Shown here piece by piece: positions 18,034 through 25,975 of a stretch of 64,000 nucleotides of DNA. The stretch is from RGIG7213 sp045540335 (lineage in GTDB: Bacteria > Bacillota > Clostridia > Oscillospirales > CAG-272). Each line of letters starts with the position of its first letter. Positions within the stretch are counted from its first letter, which is position 1. Position numbers and translations under genes: made by a program. The notes beneath the pieces are model-generated. The model searched no databases. It was not told the origin of the DNA and saw only the letters and a list, made by a program, of their open reading frames with translations. The stretch covers positions 8,955 to 72,954 of the forward strand of contig JAZQHC010000017.1 of NCBI GenBank assembly GCA_045540335.1, in the 5' to 3' direction.

Positions 18034-18348
18034 TTATATCCTATCAAACGATTCAACGTTGATAACGAACATTACCGCGCCGGAAGTATCGTCTTTTAAA
18101 GATTCTGCATTCGTAATGAATGAAGCAAGCGCGGGGTTTATCTGTGCTTTGCTTTTACAGCTTTCTTTTAATATTTTTTTTATTTCGGGTATTTTTTCTT
18201 CGCTTGTGCCGATAAGAAGCGTTGTATTGCCGATAGACAAAAAGCCGCCAACGGTTGATAATTTCGTTATAAAAAAGCCTGCCTGCGTAAGGGCGTCGGT
18301 TACGACTGCGCCGTCGTCGTTGGGGACTATTGCAATAATAAGTTTCAT
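18034..18348 (-). CDS. darA: Cyclic-di-AMP receptor DarA (PstA/YaaQ family, PII-like)
   Basis: A 104-residue trimeric PII-like protein that binds c-di-AMP. The diagnostic stretch ITKLSTVGGFLSIGNTTLLI (residues about 27-46) holds the Thr and Gly-Gly-Phe residues that line the nucleotide pocket. I start it at MKLIIAIV (ATG 18348); the open frame extends 18 residues further upstream without a good ribosome binding site. It is convergent with the replisome-like gene, 13 bp apart, and divergent from the HAD phosphatase gene. Confidence 0.9.
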   Translation of the reverse strand: MKLIIAIVPNDDGAVVTDALTQAGFFITKLSTVGGFLSIGNTTLLIGTSEEKIPEIKKILKESCKSKAQINPALASFITNAESLKDDTSGAVMFVINVESFDRI

Positions 18349-18541
18349 TTTGGTGATTCCTTTCCGAAAGACGGTACGCTTTAATTGACAGATGCGTACC
18401 AATATATATTTTGAATTTTCAAGTTTAAGATTTGAACGCGTATTACATGAATTTTTTGTTAATTTGCAAATTTCACCTGCACTTTGTTGCTTTTGTGCCG
18501 AAATTATGATATATTTATTAAAATATCAAAAGAGGAAGAAT

Positions 18542-19045
18542 ATGTTAGAAAAATTCGCCCCCGACTACTATTTTCATAAATTTGAAGAAATAACCCCCGA
18601 TTTTTTAATAGGCAAAAATATACGCGCCATTGTTTCTGATATAGATAATACGCTTGTTACATACGACGACGAAAAGCCAACGGCGAAGCTGCTTGAATGG
18701 ATAACCGCCCTGAAAGAAAAGGGCATAGCCGTTTCGTTCGTTTCGAACAATACCGTAAAGCGTGTTGAGGTGTTTAATGAAGAACTGCGGTTTTTCGCCG
18801 TGGGAAAGGCAAAAAAGCCTTTTAAAAAGAACGTTTTGCGCGCGCTTGAAGAAATGGGCGTACCGTCAGAAAACGCCTGCATGCTTGGCGACCAGGTGTT
18901 TACAGACGTTTTTGCCGGCAAGGGCGCGAATATACGCACCATTCTTGTTGACCCGATAAAAGACAAGACTGATATTTTAACGAAATCCAAACGAGTGCTT
19001 GAAATACCGATAATAAAGGCGTACCGAAAAAGCCAATCAAAGTGA
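18542..19045 (+). CDS. yqeG: YqeG-family HAD phosphatase (phosphatidylglycerophosphatase-like)
   Basis: A 167-residue HAD-superfamily IIIA hydrolase. Motif I DIDNTL is at residues 33-38, motif II FVSNN near 75, and motif III with GDQVFTD near 118. YqeG and yeast Gep4 dephosphorylate phosphatidylglycerophosphate, so a role in phosphatidylglycerol synthesis is likely. ATG 18542 follows AGAGGAAGA; an earlier in-frame codon at 18392 would overlap the darA leader. The protein lacks a membrane segment but the family acts at the membrane. Confidence 0.85.
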   Translation: MLEKFAPDYYFHKFEEITPDFLIGKNIRAIVSDIDNTLVTYDDEKPTAKLLEWITALKEKGIAVSFVSNNTVKRVEVFNEELRFFAVGKAKKPFKKNVLRALEEMGVPSENACMLGDQVFTDVFAGKGANIRTILVDPIKDKTDILTKSKRVLEIPIIKAYRKSQSK

Positions 19046-19097
19046 CGCGATTTTACAAATATTTAATATAAATATTAAAAAACGCAACATTACACTA

Positions 19098-19127
19098 TTG
19101 ACTAAACAGGCAGTTTTCGTGTATAAT
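19098..19127 (+). promoter_or_regulatory. Promoter of small membrane protein gene
   Basis: TTGACT (19098-19103) and TATAAT (19122-19127) with an 18-bp spacer. Confidence 0.7.
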
Positions 19128-19177
19128 ATAAACAGAAAGAAATTTGAATGTTTTTATATAGAAAAGGAGAAATCGTT

Positions 19178-19405
19178 ATGTCAAAAGAAACATCAACCGC
19201 TATAAAAGTTGTAGTTCTTATTTTCGCTATTCTCGGTGTTGCAGTTGCAGCGCTTCTTATCGTTAAGAAGCTGAAATGTGCGCAAGCTGAAAAAGAAGCT
19301 TCACTTTTCGACGACCTTGACGAGCTTGATATTGATGATGAAGATATCTGTGCTTGCTGCGGATGCGACGATTGCGAAGTTGAAGAAGAAGCAGAAGAGA
19401 TCTGA
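19178..19405 (+). CDS. Small single-pass membrane protein with acidic Cys-rich tail
   Basis: A 75-residue protein preceded by AAGGAG. Residues 8-30 form one hydrophobic segment (IKVVVLIFAILGVAVAALLIV), followed by KK and then a strongly acidic tail with four Asp/Glu clusters and the cysteine string CACCGCDDC near the C-terminus. The basic flank suggests that the tail is cytoplasmic. The Cys and Asp cluster could bind a metal, which is inference. It has its own promoter and terminator. I do not recognise the family. Confidence 0.75.
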   Translation: MSKETSTAIKVVVLIFAILGVAVAALLIVKKLKCAQAEKEASLFDDLDELDIDDEDICACCGCDDCEVEEEAEEI

Positions 19406-19426
19406 TAGGCTTATTTAAACGATAAA

Positions 19427-19467
19427 ATTCCCAACGGTGCTTACGTGCCGTTGGGATTTGTCTTTTT
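19427..19467 (+). terminator. Terminator of small membrane protein gene
   Basis: TCCCAACGG pairs with CCGTTGGGA around a 10-base loop and a T run follows. Confidence 0.75.
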
Positions 19468-19529
19468 TATTGCGTTTTTTGTAAATATACGCGAAAAAGC
19501 GCAAAAAGTGATAAAAACAAAAGAAAAAC

Positions 19530-19599
19530 GAATATTTGTTCTGTTTTTTCTTTATTTGTTCATTTTTATATGGTACAATGATGTAAAGAACATTTGTTC
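19530..19599. promoter_or_regulatory. Two LexA operators flanking the lexA promoter
   Basis: GAATATTTGTTC (19530-19541) lies upstream and GAACATTTGTTC (19588-19599) downstream of a TACAAT -10 element at 19574-19579. The first box is identical to the recA operator. This is the usual autorepression arrangement. Confidence 0.85.
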
Positions 19600-19631
19600 A
19601 CCATTGGTGAAGCGGAAAAAGAGGTACTTGT

Positions 19632-20225
19632 ATGGCGGCGCTTACGAAAAAAGAACAGGCTATATACGATTATATAGTTGAAACGATAAACAAAGAAGGG
19701 TATTCCCCCAGTGTAAGGGATATAAGTAAGGCAAGCGGTATAAAAAGCACTTCTACCGTTCATATGTATTTGCAGCGGCTTGAGGATAAGGGCTACATCC
19801 AGAAAGAGCAGGGCAAAAGCCGCACCCTTCGCATAGGCGACAAGGGTACGCCGTGCGTGCCTATCGTGGGTAGGGTTGCCGCCGGGCTTCCTATTTTGGC
19901 ACAGGAAAATTACGAGGGCTTTTTATCCGTTCAGCTTCCGCACGGCATATTGCAAAGCAACGTTTTTGCTTTGCGAGTTTCGGGCGAAAGCATGATAGAA
20001 GCAGGTATTATGGATGGGGATTACGTTATAGTTGATAAGACCCCCTGCGCGGAAGACGGGCAGATAGTAGTTGCCCTTATAGAAGACGAGGCAACCGTAA
20101 AAACCTTTTATAAAGAAAAAGACCATATACGCTTGCAGCCCGAAAACAGCACCATGCGCCCCATTATCGCAAAAGAGGTGGCAATATTGGGCAGGGTGAT
20201 AGCAAATATCAGATATTATAAATAA
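19632..20225 (+). CDS. lexA: LexA SOS repressor
   Basis: A 197-residue protein. Residues 1-68 are the winged helix (SVRDISKASGIKSTSTVHMY), which binds GAAC-N4-GTTC sites. The C-terminal S24 domain has the Ala84-Gly85 cleavage site (VAAGLP), catalytic Ser120 (SGESM) and Lys157 (EATVKTF). RecA-stimulated self-cleavage derepresses the regulon, which in this window probably includes lexA itself, recA and the replisome-like gene at 17505. It has its own promoter between two operators. Confidence 0.96.
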   Translation: MAALTKKEQAIYDYIVETINKEGYSPSVRDISKASGIKSTSTVHMYLQRLEDKGYIQKEQGKSRTLRIGDKGTPCVPIVGRVAAGLPILAQENYEGFLSVQLPHGILQSNVFALRVSGESMIEAGIMDGDYVIVDKTPCAEDGQIVVALIEDEATVKTFYKEKDHIRLQPENSTMRPIIAKEVAILGRVIANIRYYK

Positions 20226-20248
20226 ATTGTAAATAATACGTTTTTCAC

Positions 20249-20277
20249 TTGACAAAATGGGTTTTTGGTGATACAAT
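20249..20277 (+). promoter_or_regulatory. Promoter of rplJ-rplL
   Basis: TTGACA (20249-20254), 17-bp spacer, TACAAT (20272-20277). Confidence 0.75.
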
Positions 20278-20283
20278 GCTTTT

Positions 20284-20407
20284 GTTAATCCGAAGACAGC
20301 AGGTTTCGGTAAAAGCGAAAGCTTTCCTGCCGAGGGGAAAACGGTATATACTTTTTGTATTTTTACGCTTTCTTTTCGGTGCTGAAAAGAAAGCGTTTTC
20401 TGTTTTC
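20284..20407 (+). promoter_or_regulatory. L10 leader with attenuator
   Basis: The leader contains GCAGGTTTCGGTAAAAGC and CCTGCCGAGGGG, which resemble the L10-binding leader of Firmicutes, and then a strong stem (ACGCTTTCTTTTC with GAAAAGAAAGCGT, 20365-20396) and T-rich tail. Binding of the L10(L12)4 complex would favour termination, giving autogenous control of rplJ-rplL. Confidence 0.75.
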
Positions 20408-20438
20408 GGAAGACATACCAAAACGGAGGTAAACTACG

Positions 20439-20987
20439 ATGGCAAGCGAAAAAATCAAGGCCGCAAAACAGCAGATAGTTGCAGACCTTGCCGAAAAGCT
20501 TCAATCCGCTTCTTCTTGCGTTATCGTAACATATGCGGGCATTACCGTTGAAGACGATACAAAGATGAGAGCTGAATTGAGAGAGGCAGGCGTTGACTAT
20601 TCCGTTATCAAAAACACGATGACGAAAATGGCTGCTGAAAAAGCAGGCTACGCTCAGCTTGGCGATGTTTTAGAGGGAATGACGGCTGTTGCTATCAGCC
20701 AGAAGGACCCCGTTGCACCTGCCAAGGTTCTCAAGAAATATGCCGAAAAGGTTGAAACTTTCGACATAAAAGCCGGATTTGTTGATGGCGAAATTCTTGA
20801 TAAAGCAGGTATCATGGCCCTTGCTGATATCCCTTCCAAAGAAACACTTATTGCAAAGATCATGGGCAGCGTTCGTTCTCCCTTGTTCAACTTGGCATAC
20901 GTGCTTCAGGCGATCATCGACAAGAATGGCGAAGGCGCACCTGCAGAAGAAGCTGCAGAAGAAGCAGCACCCGCAGCAGAGGCGTAA
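20439..20987 (+). CDS. rplJ: Ribosomal protein L10
   Basis: A 182-residue ribosomal stalk base protein. The N-terminal MASEKIKAAKQQIVADLAEK, the YAGITVEDDTKMRAELREAG region and IKNTMTKMAA are typical of L10, which binds 23S rRNA. The C-terminal helix carries L7/L12 dimers. The C-terminus ends in an Ala/Glu-rich tail (EEAAEEAAPAAEA). The start follows AAACGGAGGTAAA. It is first in a two-gene operon with rplL. Confidence 0.95.
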   Translation: MASEKIKAAKQQIVADLAEKLQSASSCVIVTYAGITVEDDTKMRAELREAGVDYSVIKNTMTKMAAEKAGYAQLGDVLEGMTAVAISQKDPVAPAKVLKKYAEKVETFDIKAGFVDGEILDKAGIMALADIPSKETLIAKIMGSVRSPLFNLAYVLQAIIDKNGEGAPAEEAAEEAAPAAEA

Positions 20988-21063
20988 GCCGCTGCATATA
21001 CTCTTGCAGGACCCCTGCGTGAGTTAAAAATTATTGAAAAAAATACGAAAGGTAGTATCAAAA

Positions 21064-21444
21064 ATGGCAAACGAAAAAATCGAAAAAATTCTTGAAGAGA
21101 TTGATTCTCTTACAATTCTCGAACTTGCTGACCTTGTTAAAGGTTTGGAAGAAAAATATGGCGTAACAGCAGCAGCTCCCGTTGCAGCAGCAGGTGCAGC
21201 ACCCGCAGCAGGCGCAGCAGCAGCAGAAGAAAAGACTGAATTTGATGTAGTTCTTGCATCCTTCGGTTCTTCTAAGCTTGGCGTTATCAAGGTTGTTCGC
21301 GAACTTACAGGTCTTGGCCTTAAAGAAGCGAAAGACATCGTTGAAGGCGCTCCCAAAACACTTAAAGAAGGCGTTGACAAAGCAACTGCTGAAGAATACA
21401 AAGCAAAGCTTACAGAAGCCGGCGCTACTGTTGAAATTAAATAA
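21064..21444 (+). CDS. rplL: Ribosomal protein L7/L12
   Basis: A 126-residue ribosomal stalk protein that recruits translation factors. It has an N-terminal dimerisation helix region (ILELADLVKGLEEKYGV), an Ala-rich hinge (AAAPVAAAGAAPAAGAAAAE), and the conserved C-terminal domain (EFDVVLASFG, KLGVIKVVRELTGLGLKEAK). ATG 21064 is preceded by GAAAGGTAGT; the open frame also has an upstream start at 21034, which is less likely. It lies 76 bp after rplJ. Confidence 0.95.
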   Translation: MANEKIEKILEEIDSLTILELADLVKGLEEKYGVTAAAPVAAAGAAPAAGAAAAEEKTEFDVVLASFGSSKLGVIKVVRELTGLGLKEAKDIVEGAPKTLKEGVDKATAEEYKAKLTEAGATVEIK

Positions 21445-21476
21445 TTTCGCTTGTAAAAGTAAACCGGATAGAAAAC

Positions 21477-21508
21477 AGCGTGATGCCCGATGGGTATCAC
21501 GCTTTCTA
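21477..21508 (+). terminator. First terminator after rplL
   Basis: AGCGTGATGCCC pairs with GGGTATCACGCT (one G-U pair), followed by TTTCTATT. Confidence 0.65.
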
Positions 21509-21550
21509 TTGCCTGTTTAATCTGTGTATAATCAAACGCATAAAAACAGA

Positions 21551-21583
21551 AGCCTCGTTATAATCCCAACGAGGCTTTTTTAT
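21551..21583 (+). terminator. Second terminator after rplL
   Basis: AGCCTCGTT pairs with AACGAGGCT and a T run follows. The right half is part of an 83-bp block repeated at 22696-22778. Confidence 0.75.
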
Positions 21584-21589
21584 TTACCA

Positions 21590-21700
21590 AAAACCACCTG
21601 CAGGCGGTTCGGCAGAGGCTATTGCCGATTAGTAATTCCGCCGCAGCGATAGGCACCATCTGAAAGGAAGATGTCGAGCGAATGCAGACTGAGGTACTGT
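21590..21700. repeat. Interspersed repeat, copy 2 (5' part only)
   Basis: It matches the first 110 bp of copies 1 and 4 up to GAATGCAGACTGAGGTAC, then diverges. Bases 21562-21644 are identical to 22696-22778, extending outside the repeat into the preceding terminator. Confidence 0.8.
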
Positions 21701-21724
21701 TGTTTTCAAGTTATATATAATAAA

Positions 21725-21760
21725 AGAGTTATCCCGATATTACGAGATAACTCTATTTTT
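21725..21760. terminator. Hairpin, probable terminator
   Basis: AGAGTTATC and GATAACTCT form a stem followed by ATTTTT. It lies between repeat copy 2 and the membrane-protein gene. A second hairpin, GGTATGAT/ATCATACC, follows at about 21763-21783. Confidence 0.5.
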
Positions 21761-21951
21761 GATGGTATGATAAAAATCATACCGACACATTGAAAACCAT
21801 ACCATAGGAAACTCTGTTAAAAACTTTGTTTTTAAGCAGTAAAACTGCCGAAAGTATGACGGTTATTCCTGCCTTGCCTAACAGTTAATAGTTTAGAGTT
21901 AATTTTTCGCCTAACTTTAGAGCGATTCTTAGATTTTTGGGTAAGACATAA

Positions 21952-22290
21952 TCATTCTTCCGCAATGTCGTTTCGGTGACACATTTTATAAGGAATGCTT
22001 GCTATTACAAAGGGTAACACAATCAAACCGAGCCATGCAGCTAAAAGCACTTTTATTACTACCATAAATATGCCCGCTGATGTGTCAATGTTACGGACAG
22101 ATTTCCATCCGCAAATAAATCCTATTACGCAAAGTGCCAATACAATAAATTCACATACGCCAAAAACCGGATTGCTTGACGTAATACTGATATTATTCAT
22201 TATGTAGGGTAGTACAAGAAAAAAATAGCAGACATATACTATAAGCACCAATATAAACCGCATCCAACCAGAACCAAAGACTTTTTTCAT
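21952..22290 (-). CDS. Small three-segment membrane protein, unknown function
   Basis: A 112-residue protein with about three hydrophobic segments: ILVLIVYVCYFFLVLPYIM, EFIVLALCVIGFICG and VIKVLLAAWLGLIVLPFVI. I start it at MKKVFGSGWM (ATG 22290), which is preceded by AAGGAGGTGG; the open frame extends 34 residues further into the leader. No family was recognised. It lies between two partial copies of the interspersed repeat and has an unusually structured leader of about 245 nt, so its expression is probably regulated after initiation. Confidence 0.7.
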   Translation of the reverse strand: MKKVFGSGWMRFILVLIVYVCYFFLVLPYIMNNISITSSNPVFGVCEFIVLALCVIGFICGWKSVRNIDTSAGIFMVVIKVLLAAWLGLIVLPFVIASIPYKMCHRNDIAEE

Positions 22291-22324
22291 CAATTCCACC
22301 TCCTTCTTTATATAAATTAAAAAC

Positions 22325-22488
22325 AAAAAAGTGCGACAACCGAAGTCATCGCACCGAAAAATGCAAACCCCGATTGTCGCCAAACAAATCAAAATCAGAA
22401 TGGAAGTAGCTTCACACCCTAACTTGTGGAATTTGCATTTTTACCAAATTCAAAAATTAGGATGCAGAAAAAAGGGGATAATATCCCC
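22325..22488 (-). promoter_or_regulatory. Attenuator-like structured leader
   Basis: On the minus strand the leader has, in order: a small terminator (GGGGAT-ATT-ATCCCC then six T, 22474-22488); an 11-bp perfect stem AAAAATGCAAA/TTTGCATTTTT (22432-22442 with 22357-22367); and a 10-bp terminator stem with UUCG loop and six T (22325-22354). The terminator's right arm (TTGTCGC, complement 22333-22339) can instead pair with GCGACAA (complement 22374-22380). Mutually exclusive pairings before a terminator are the layout of a riboswitch or attenuator. No known class was recognised. Confidence 0.6.
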
Positions 22489-22541
22489 AATAAAAAAGGA
22501 ACTACACCATTTTCTGATTATTCGATTTGTTTGGCTTAATT

Positions 22542-22570
22542 AGTATATCACACTTTTGGGGTTTTTACAA
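22542..22570 (-). promoter_or_regulatory. Promoter of the membrane-protein gene at 21952
   Basis: On the minus strand TTGTAA (complement 22565-22570) and TATACT (complement 22542-22547) are 17 bp apart, giving a leader of about 245 nt. Confidence 0.5.
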
Positions 22571-22620
22571 GTATTTGTAACAAAATTATTTTTGTCCCTA
22601 TTGTAACTCAACCATAACAC

Positions 22621-22662
22621 AAATCGGCAGAGAAAACAAGTGTTTTCTCTGCCGATATTTTG
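22621..22662. terminator. Long hairpin terminator
   Basis: ATCGGCAGAGAAAACA pairs with TGTTTTCTCTGCCGAT and ATTTTG follows. It lies just left of repeat copy 3. Confidence 0.65.
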
Positions 22663-22721
22663 TGTTCGCAAATTCTCCGTCAAGAACAACAGAGAAATCC
22701 CAACGAGGCTTTTTTATTTAC

Positions 22722-22945
22722 CAAAAACCACCTGCAGGCGGTTCGGCAGAGGCTATTGCCGATTAGTAATTCCGCCGCGTTGCGGGTCCCCCTTCCTCTT
22801 TGAGGAAGGCTTTGAATTGCCACATCTGTGGGGCAGGGCGCCGTTTGCAAGTGCCAAATGCTTCGGTGCGCTTAAGCCACGCCGGCAACACGCCCTTATA
22901 GGGTTAAGCAAGCCGCCGGCTTAGACGGTGGTTATGACTATCGTT
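22722..22945. repeat. Interspersed repeat, copy 3 (internal deletion)
   Basis: The left end matches copy 2 exactly (22696-22778). The sequence then jumps from CCGCCGC to GTTGCGG, missing the middle of the full element, and continues as in copies 1 and 4 through AACACGCCCTTATAGGG to GGTGGTTATGAC. The deletion joins two CCGC strings. Confidence 0.8.
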
Positions 22946-23000
22946 ATCAAGCTTAAGGATATTATTAAAAAATGCAAAAATTTTTAATAAGCGTATCAAA

Positions 23001-23708
23001 TTACCGTGCAATAAGGTCTTTAATTATCCGACTTGCCATAAGTATTCCCGCACTTGACGGCACGAAGCTGATGCTTGCGGGCGTTGTTTTTCCGTTTTCC
23101 GTAGGAATGCCGCTTGTTGACGGCACTTCTTCGGAATAAACGACGTTAAGTGATGATATGTTGCGGGCTTTAAGCTCTCTGCGCATTACCCTTGCCAACG
23201 GGCAAACGGAGGTTTTATATATATCTGCCACTTTAAATGCCGACGGGTCAAGCTTGTTACCCGTACCCATGCAGCTTATAACGGGGATATCAAGCGCTTT
23301 TGCGCGTTGTATTATCAACAGCTTGGAGCTTACCGTGTCGATAGCGTCTGCAATGTAGTCGTATTTTGAAAAATCTATTTCGTTTTCCGTATCCTTATTA
23401 TAAAACAATGGCAAAGCCGTTACGTTACAGCTTGGCGATATATCCTTAAGGCGAAGCCTTGCCGCTTCTGTTTTTTTTATACCAACCGTTGAATGAAGCG
23501 CAAACAGCTGGCGGTTTATGTTTGATTGGCAAACGGTATCGTTATCTACCACGGTTATACTTCCAACGCCTGCGCGTACAAGCATTTCTGCCGTGTAAGA
23601 TCCGACCCCACCGATGCCGAACAGAAGCACGTTTGATTTTTGCAGCTTTTCAAGCGCTTCTTCGCCTATAAGGGCAGACGTTCGTGAAAATTGTTCGTTT
23701 ATTATCAT
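23001..23708 (-). CDS. tcdA: tRNA threonylcarbamoyladenosine dehydratase (TcdA/YgdL family)
   Basis: A 235-residue ThiF/E1-like adenylating enzyme that cyclises t6A at position 37 of tRNAs to ct6A. The nucleotide loop GIGGVGS is at residues 31-37, followed by NINRQL, the DAIDTVSSK region and the C-terminal GKTTPASISFVPSSAG string found in YgdL/TcdA proteins. Length is a little short of E. coli TcdA (268), as in other Firmicutes. It overlaps the upstream yfbR by 4 bp, so the two are translationally coupled. Confidence 0.9.
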   Translation of the reverse strand: MIINEQFSRTSALIGEEALEKLQKSNVLLFGIGGVGSYTAEMLVRAGVGSITVVDNDTVCQSNINRQLFALHSTVGIKKTEAARLRLKDISPSCNVTALPLFYNKDTENEIDFSKYDYIADAIDTVSSKLLIIQRAKALDIPVISCMGTGNKLDPSAFKVADIYKTSVCPLARVMRRELKARNISSLNVVYSEEVPSTSGIPTENGKTTPASISFVPSSAGILMASRIIKDLIAR

Positions 23709-24286
23709 AATTCGTCCAATGAAAGCGAAAACGACGGCATGAAATTTTCCAAAAAGTAGCGAAGCTCGGGGCTGTCGTACTTTTTAATCGTTTCAAGGGT
23801 TGCTTTCTCTGCCGCGGCAAATTCGTTGTTCCCCCATTTTAATTCCTCGGTGCATTTTATAAGGGCGCACAGCTTATCTGCGGTTTTTACAAGGCGCAGG
23901 GTCAATTCGTCGGTTTGCTCGCGCACGGGGCCGTCGTACACCTTTTTTAATTCTTCGGGAAGCTTTGATAAAAGTGCGTCTGCAGAGGCTTGTTCTATCT
24001 TGCCGTAAACAGAACGCATCGTTGAATCTGAATATTTTACCGGGGAAGGAAGGTCGCCGCACAAAACCTCGGAGGCATCGTGAAAAAGCGCGTAAACTGC
24101 CGCCTTTTCTGCATCGGCGTTACCGCCGAAAACCTCGCGGTTGATAGAAGCCAGGCAGTGCGCCACGGCGGCACATTCCATACTGTGCTGGGAAAGTGTT
24201 TCTTCTACGGCACACCGCATAAGCGACCACCGCTTTATATATTTCTGCCTGAACAAAAGGGCAAAGAAGCTGTATCCGTTTTCCAT
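23705..24286 (-). CDS. yfbR: YfbR-like 5'-deoxynucleotidase (HD domain)
   Basis: A 193-residue HD-domain phosphohydrolase. RWSLMR (residues 19-24), the metal ligand His34 in SQHSM, the HD pair at 69-70 within FHDASEVLCGDLPSPVKY, and a later KTADKL with Asp are characteristic of YfbR, which dephosphorylates deoxyribonucleoside 5'-monophosphates. It is first in a two-gene unit with tcdA. The start at 24286 follows AGAAAGAT. Confidence 0.87.
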   Translation of the reverse strand: MENGYSFFALLFRQKYIKRWSLMRCAVEETLSQHSMECAAVAHCLASINREVFGGNADAEKAAVYALFHDASEVLCGDLPSPVKYSDSTMRSVYGKIEQASADALLSKLPEELKKVYDGPVREQTDELTLRLVKTADKLCALIKCTEELKWGNNEFAAAEKATLETIKKYDSPELRYFLENFMPSFSLSLDEL

Positions 24287-24317
24287 TTTTTTATCTTTCT
24301 TTAATTATTGATACAAA

Positions 24318-24350
24318 TAGGGTGTTGCAAGCAACACCCTATTTTTTAGT
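24318..24350 (-). terminator. Terminator of the CBM9-like protein gene
   Basis: TAGGGTGTTGC and GCAACACCCTA make a near-perfect 11-bp stem between the end of the 24365 gene and yfbR. Confidence 0.65.
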
Positions 24351-24364
24351 TTGTTTAAAAGCGA

Positions 24365-25975
24365 TTACGCCTTTTTCTTCTTAAGGATAACCACAACAAC
24401 AACTGCAACAACTGCAACTACCGCTACGATTATAGCGATGATAAGACCTGTTGGAGAGTTGTTATCTGCCTTGTCGCCCGTTGCAGAAGTATCTGCAGAG
24501 GTGCTTGCATCTGTTGATGCGCCCGTTGCAGCGTCTGTACCTGCGGGGGCTTCTGTTTCGTCTGCGGGGTCGTCTGCACCGGGGGCTTGTGTTTCGCTTT
24601 CGCTTGATGTGGGAACCTTTGCGTTGGGGTCAAGCTCTACCGTAACGCCTTCGATGTTGAAGTTAGCAGCATCTTCAAAGTTCTTGAATACGCCGATACC
24701 GTAGATAGTCATTTCGCTTGTAAGTGTATCTGCGGGGGATTCAACGGGGTCGTAACGGAATTTAAGAATATCGCCTTGCCATTCGTAGCCTTCGAAGTAT
24801 TGGAAGTCTGCAACTACTACCTGACCGCCTTCAACCTCTTGATATTCTGTAAGGATAGAGCAATCCTGCGAGATAGACGTGGATTGGCTTGTAGAGAAGA
24901 ACAATTCGCCGTAGCCGTAATCGTTCGTTTTAAGGTAAAGTGCAACGTAGCGGTAATCTGCTGCGTTTATCTTGTATTTAGAGTCAACCGCGAGTGTAAA
25001 TTGAGGGTCGTCACCCGTAATTGCGAGGTGAAGCGAGCCGTCGTCGTTTATAGTGGGTGTAACGCCTTGGGAAGTTGTGAAGGTGTAGCCGTCAAAGGGA
25101 ATCAAGAAAGCATCTTCGGTAACTTCGATAAGGTCTGCCAAAACGTCGTCGGGATTGGGGTCAACAAGTGCGTTGCCGCCTGTTGCGCGCGTTTCAACGA
25201 ACGTAAGACGGTTAGAACCGAAAATGTTATCGTCACGGCCGTTCATAACGCCGCTGCCCCATTCAAGCCAGTTTTTGTATCCGCCGCCGTCTGCTTCGCT
25301 ACCGTCGTTAACGGAGATAGAGAAACCAACGGACATGCTTACGTGCGGGGGTGTTTGAAGGATTACTTCCCACGGAATGAACAATTCGTACGTGGTAAGC
25401 TGCTTTGCTTTGTCGTATGCAACAACGTATCTGCCGTTACCGCCTGCAAGGTCTTCATGGTCAACCACGCCGTGCCAGCTGTAAGAGTATGTATTGCCGT
25501 CGTTGCCGAGTGCAAATGCGAATTCGTTGTATGCAGAGTTCCAGTTACCGTTTCTGTCTGCTGTGGGAACCTTGCCCTGGTCAACCGTACAGCCGTACGC
25601 ATCAAGGCGAACCTGCAAGCAGTCGCCGTTCCAGATGCTGTTGTGGTCTGCAACAACGTTGCTGTTCCAATGCTCTTCATCGGGCGTTGTGATAGCCAGA
25701 TAGAAGCCTTCGAAGTTATAGCGGGTCCACATAGAAAATTCCATGTCGCCTTCCGCTTTCATGTCTGTCTGTGTGTTTTCGGGATAGGAAACATTTTCAA
25801 GCGTGGGTGTGCCCCATTCCGTAAGAGAAACCGAACCGTCGATAACAGGCTCTTTCTCTTCTGCGAACTGCAATGCTTCTATCGTTGCGAATTTTTCTTC
25901 ATCTGCCATTGCTGTGATTGCAGAGAAGGAAAGTACCATGGCAACTGCCATGAAAAGAGATATAACTTTCTTCAT
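24365..25975 (-). CDS. Membrane-anchored surface protein with CBM9-like domain
   Basis: A 536-residue exported protein. A signal peptide (MKKVISLFMAVAMVLSFSAI, cleavage near AMA-DEE) leads to a domain of about 220 residues with the features of family 9-like carbohydrate-binding domains (EPVIDGSVSLTEWG, DCLQVRLDAYG, YELFIPWEVI). A second beta-rich domain occupies about 280-450. A Ser/Thr/Ala/Asp-rich linker follows (about 455-500), then a C-terminal transmembrane helix and KKKK tail. It is therefore tethered to the membrane and exposed across the wall, probably binding sugars. ATG 25975 follows AGGAGG. No catalytic domain was recognised. Confidence 0.8.
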   Translation of the reverse strand: MKKVISLFMAVAMVLSFSAITAMADEEKFATIEALQFAEEKEPVIDGSVSLTEWGTPTLENVSYPENTQTDMKAEGDMEFSMWTRYNFEGFYLAITTPDEEHWNSNVVADHNSIWNGDCLQVRLDAYGCTVDQGKVPTADRNGNWNSAYNEFAFALGNDGNTYSYSWHGVVDHEDLAGGNGRYVVAYDKAKQLTTYELFIPWEVILQTPPHVSMSVGFSISVNDGSEADGGGYKNWLEWGSGVMNGRDDNIFGSNRLTFVETRATGGNALVDPNPDDVLADLIEVTEDAFLIPFDGYTFTTSQGVTPTINDDGSLHLAITGDDPQFTLAVDSKYKINAADYRYVALYLKTNDYGYGELFFSTSQSTSISQDCSILTEYQEVEGGQVVVADFQYFEGYEWQGDILKFRYDPVESPADTLTSEMTIYGIGVFKNFEDAANFNIEGVTVELDPNAKVPTSSESETQAPGADDPADETEAPAGTDAATGASTDASTSADTSATGDKADNNSPTGLIIAIIVAVVAVVAVVVVVILKKKKA

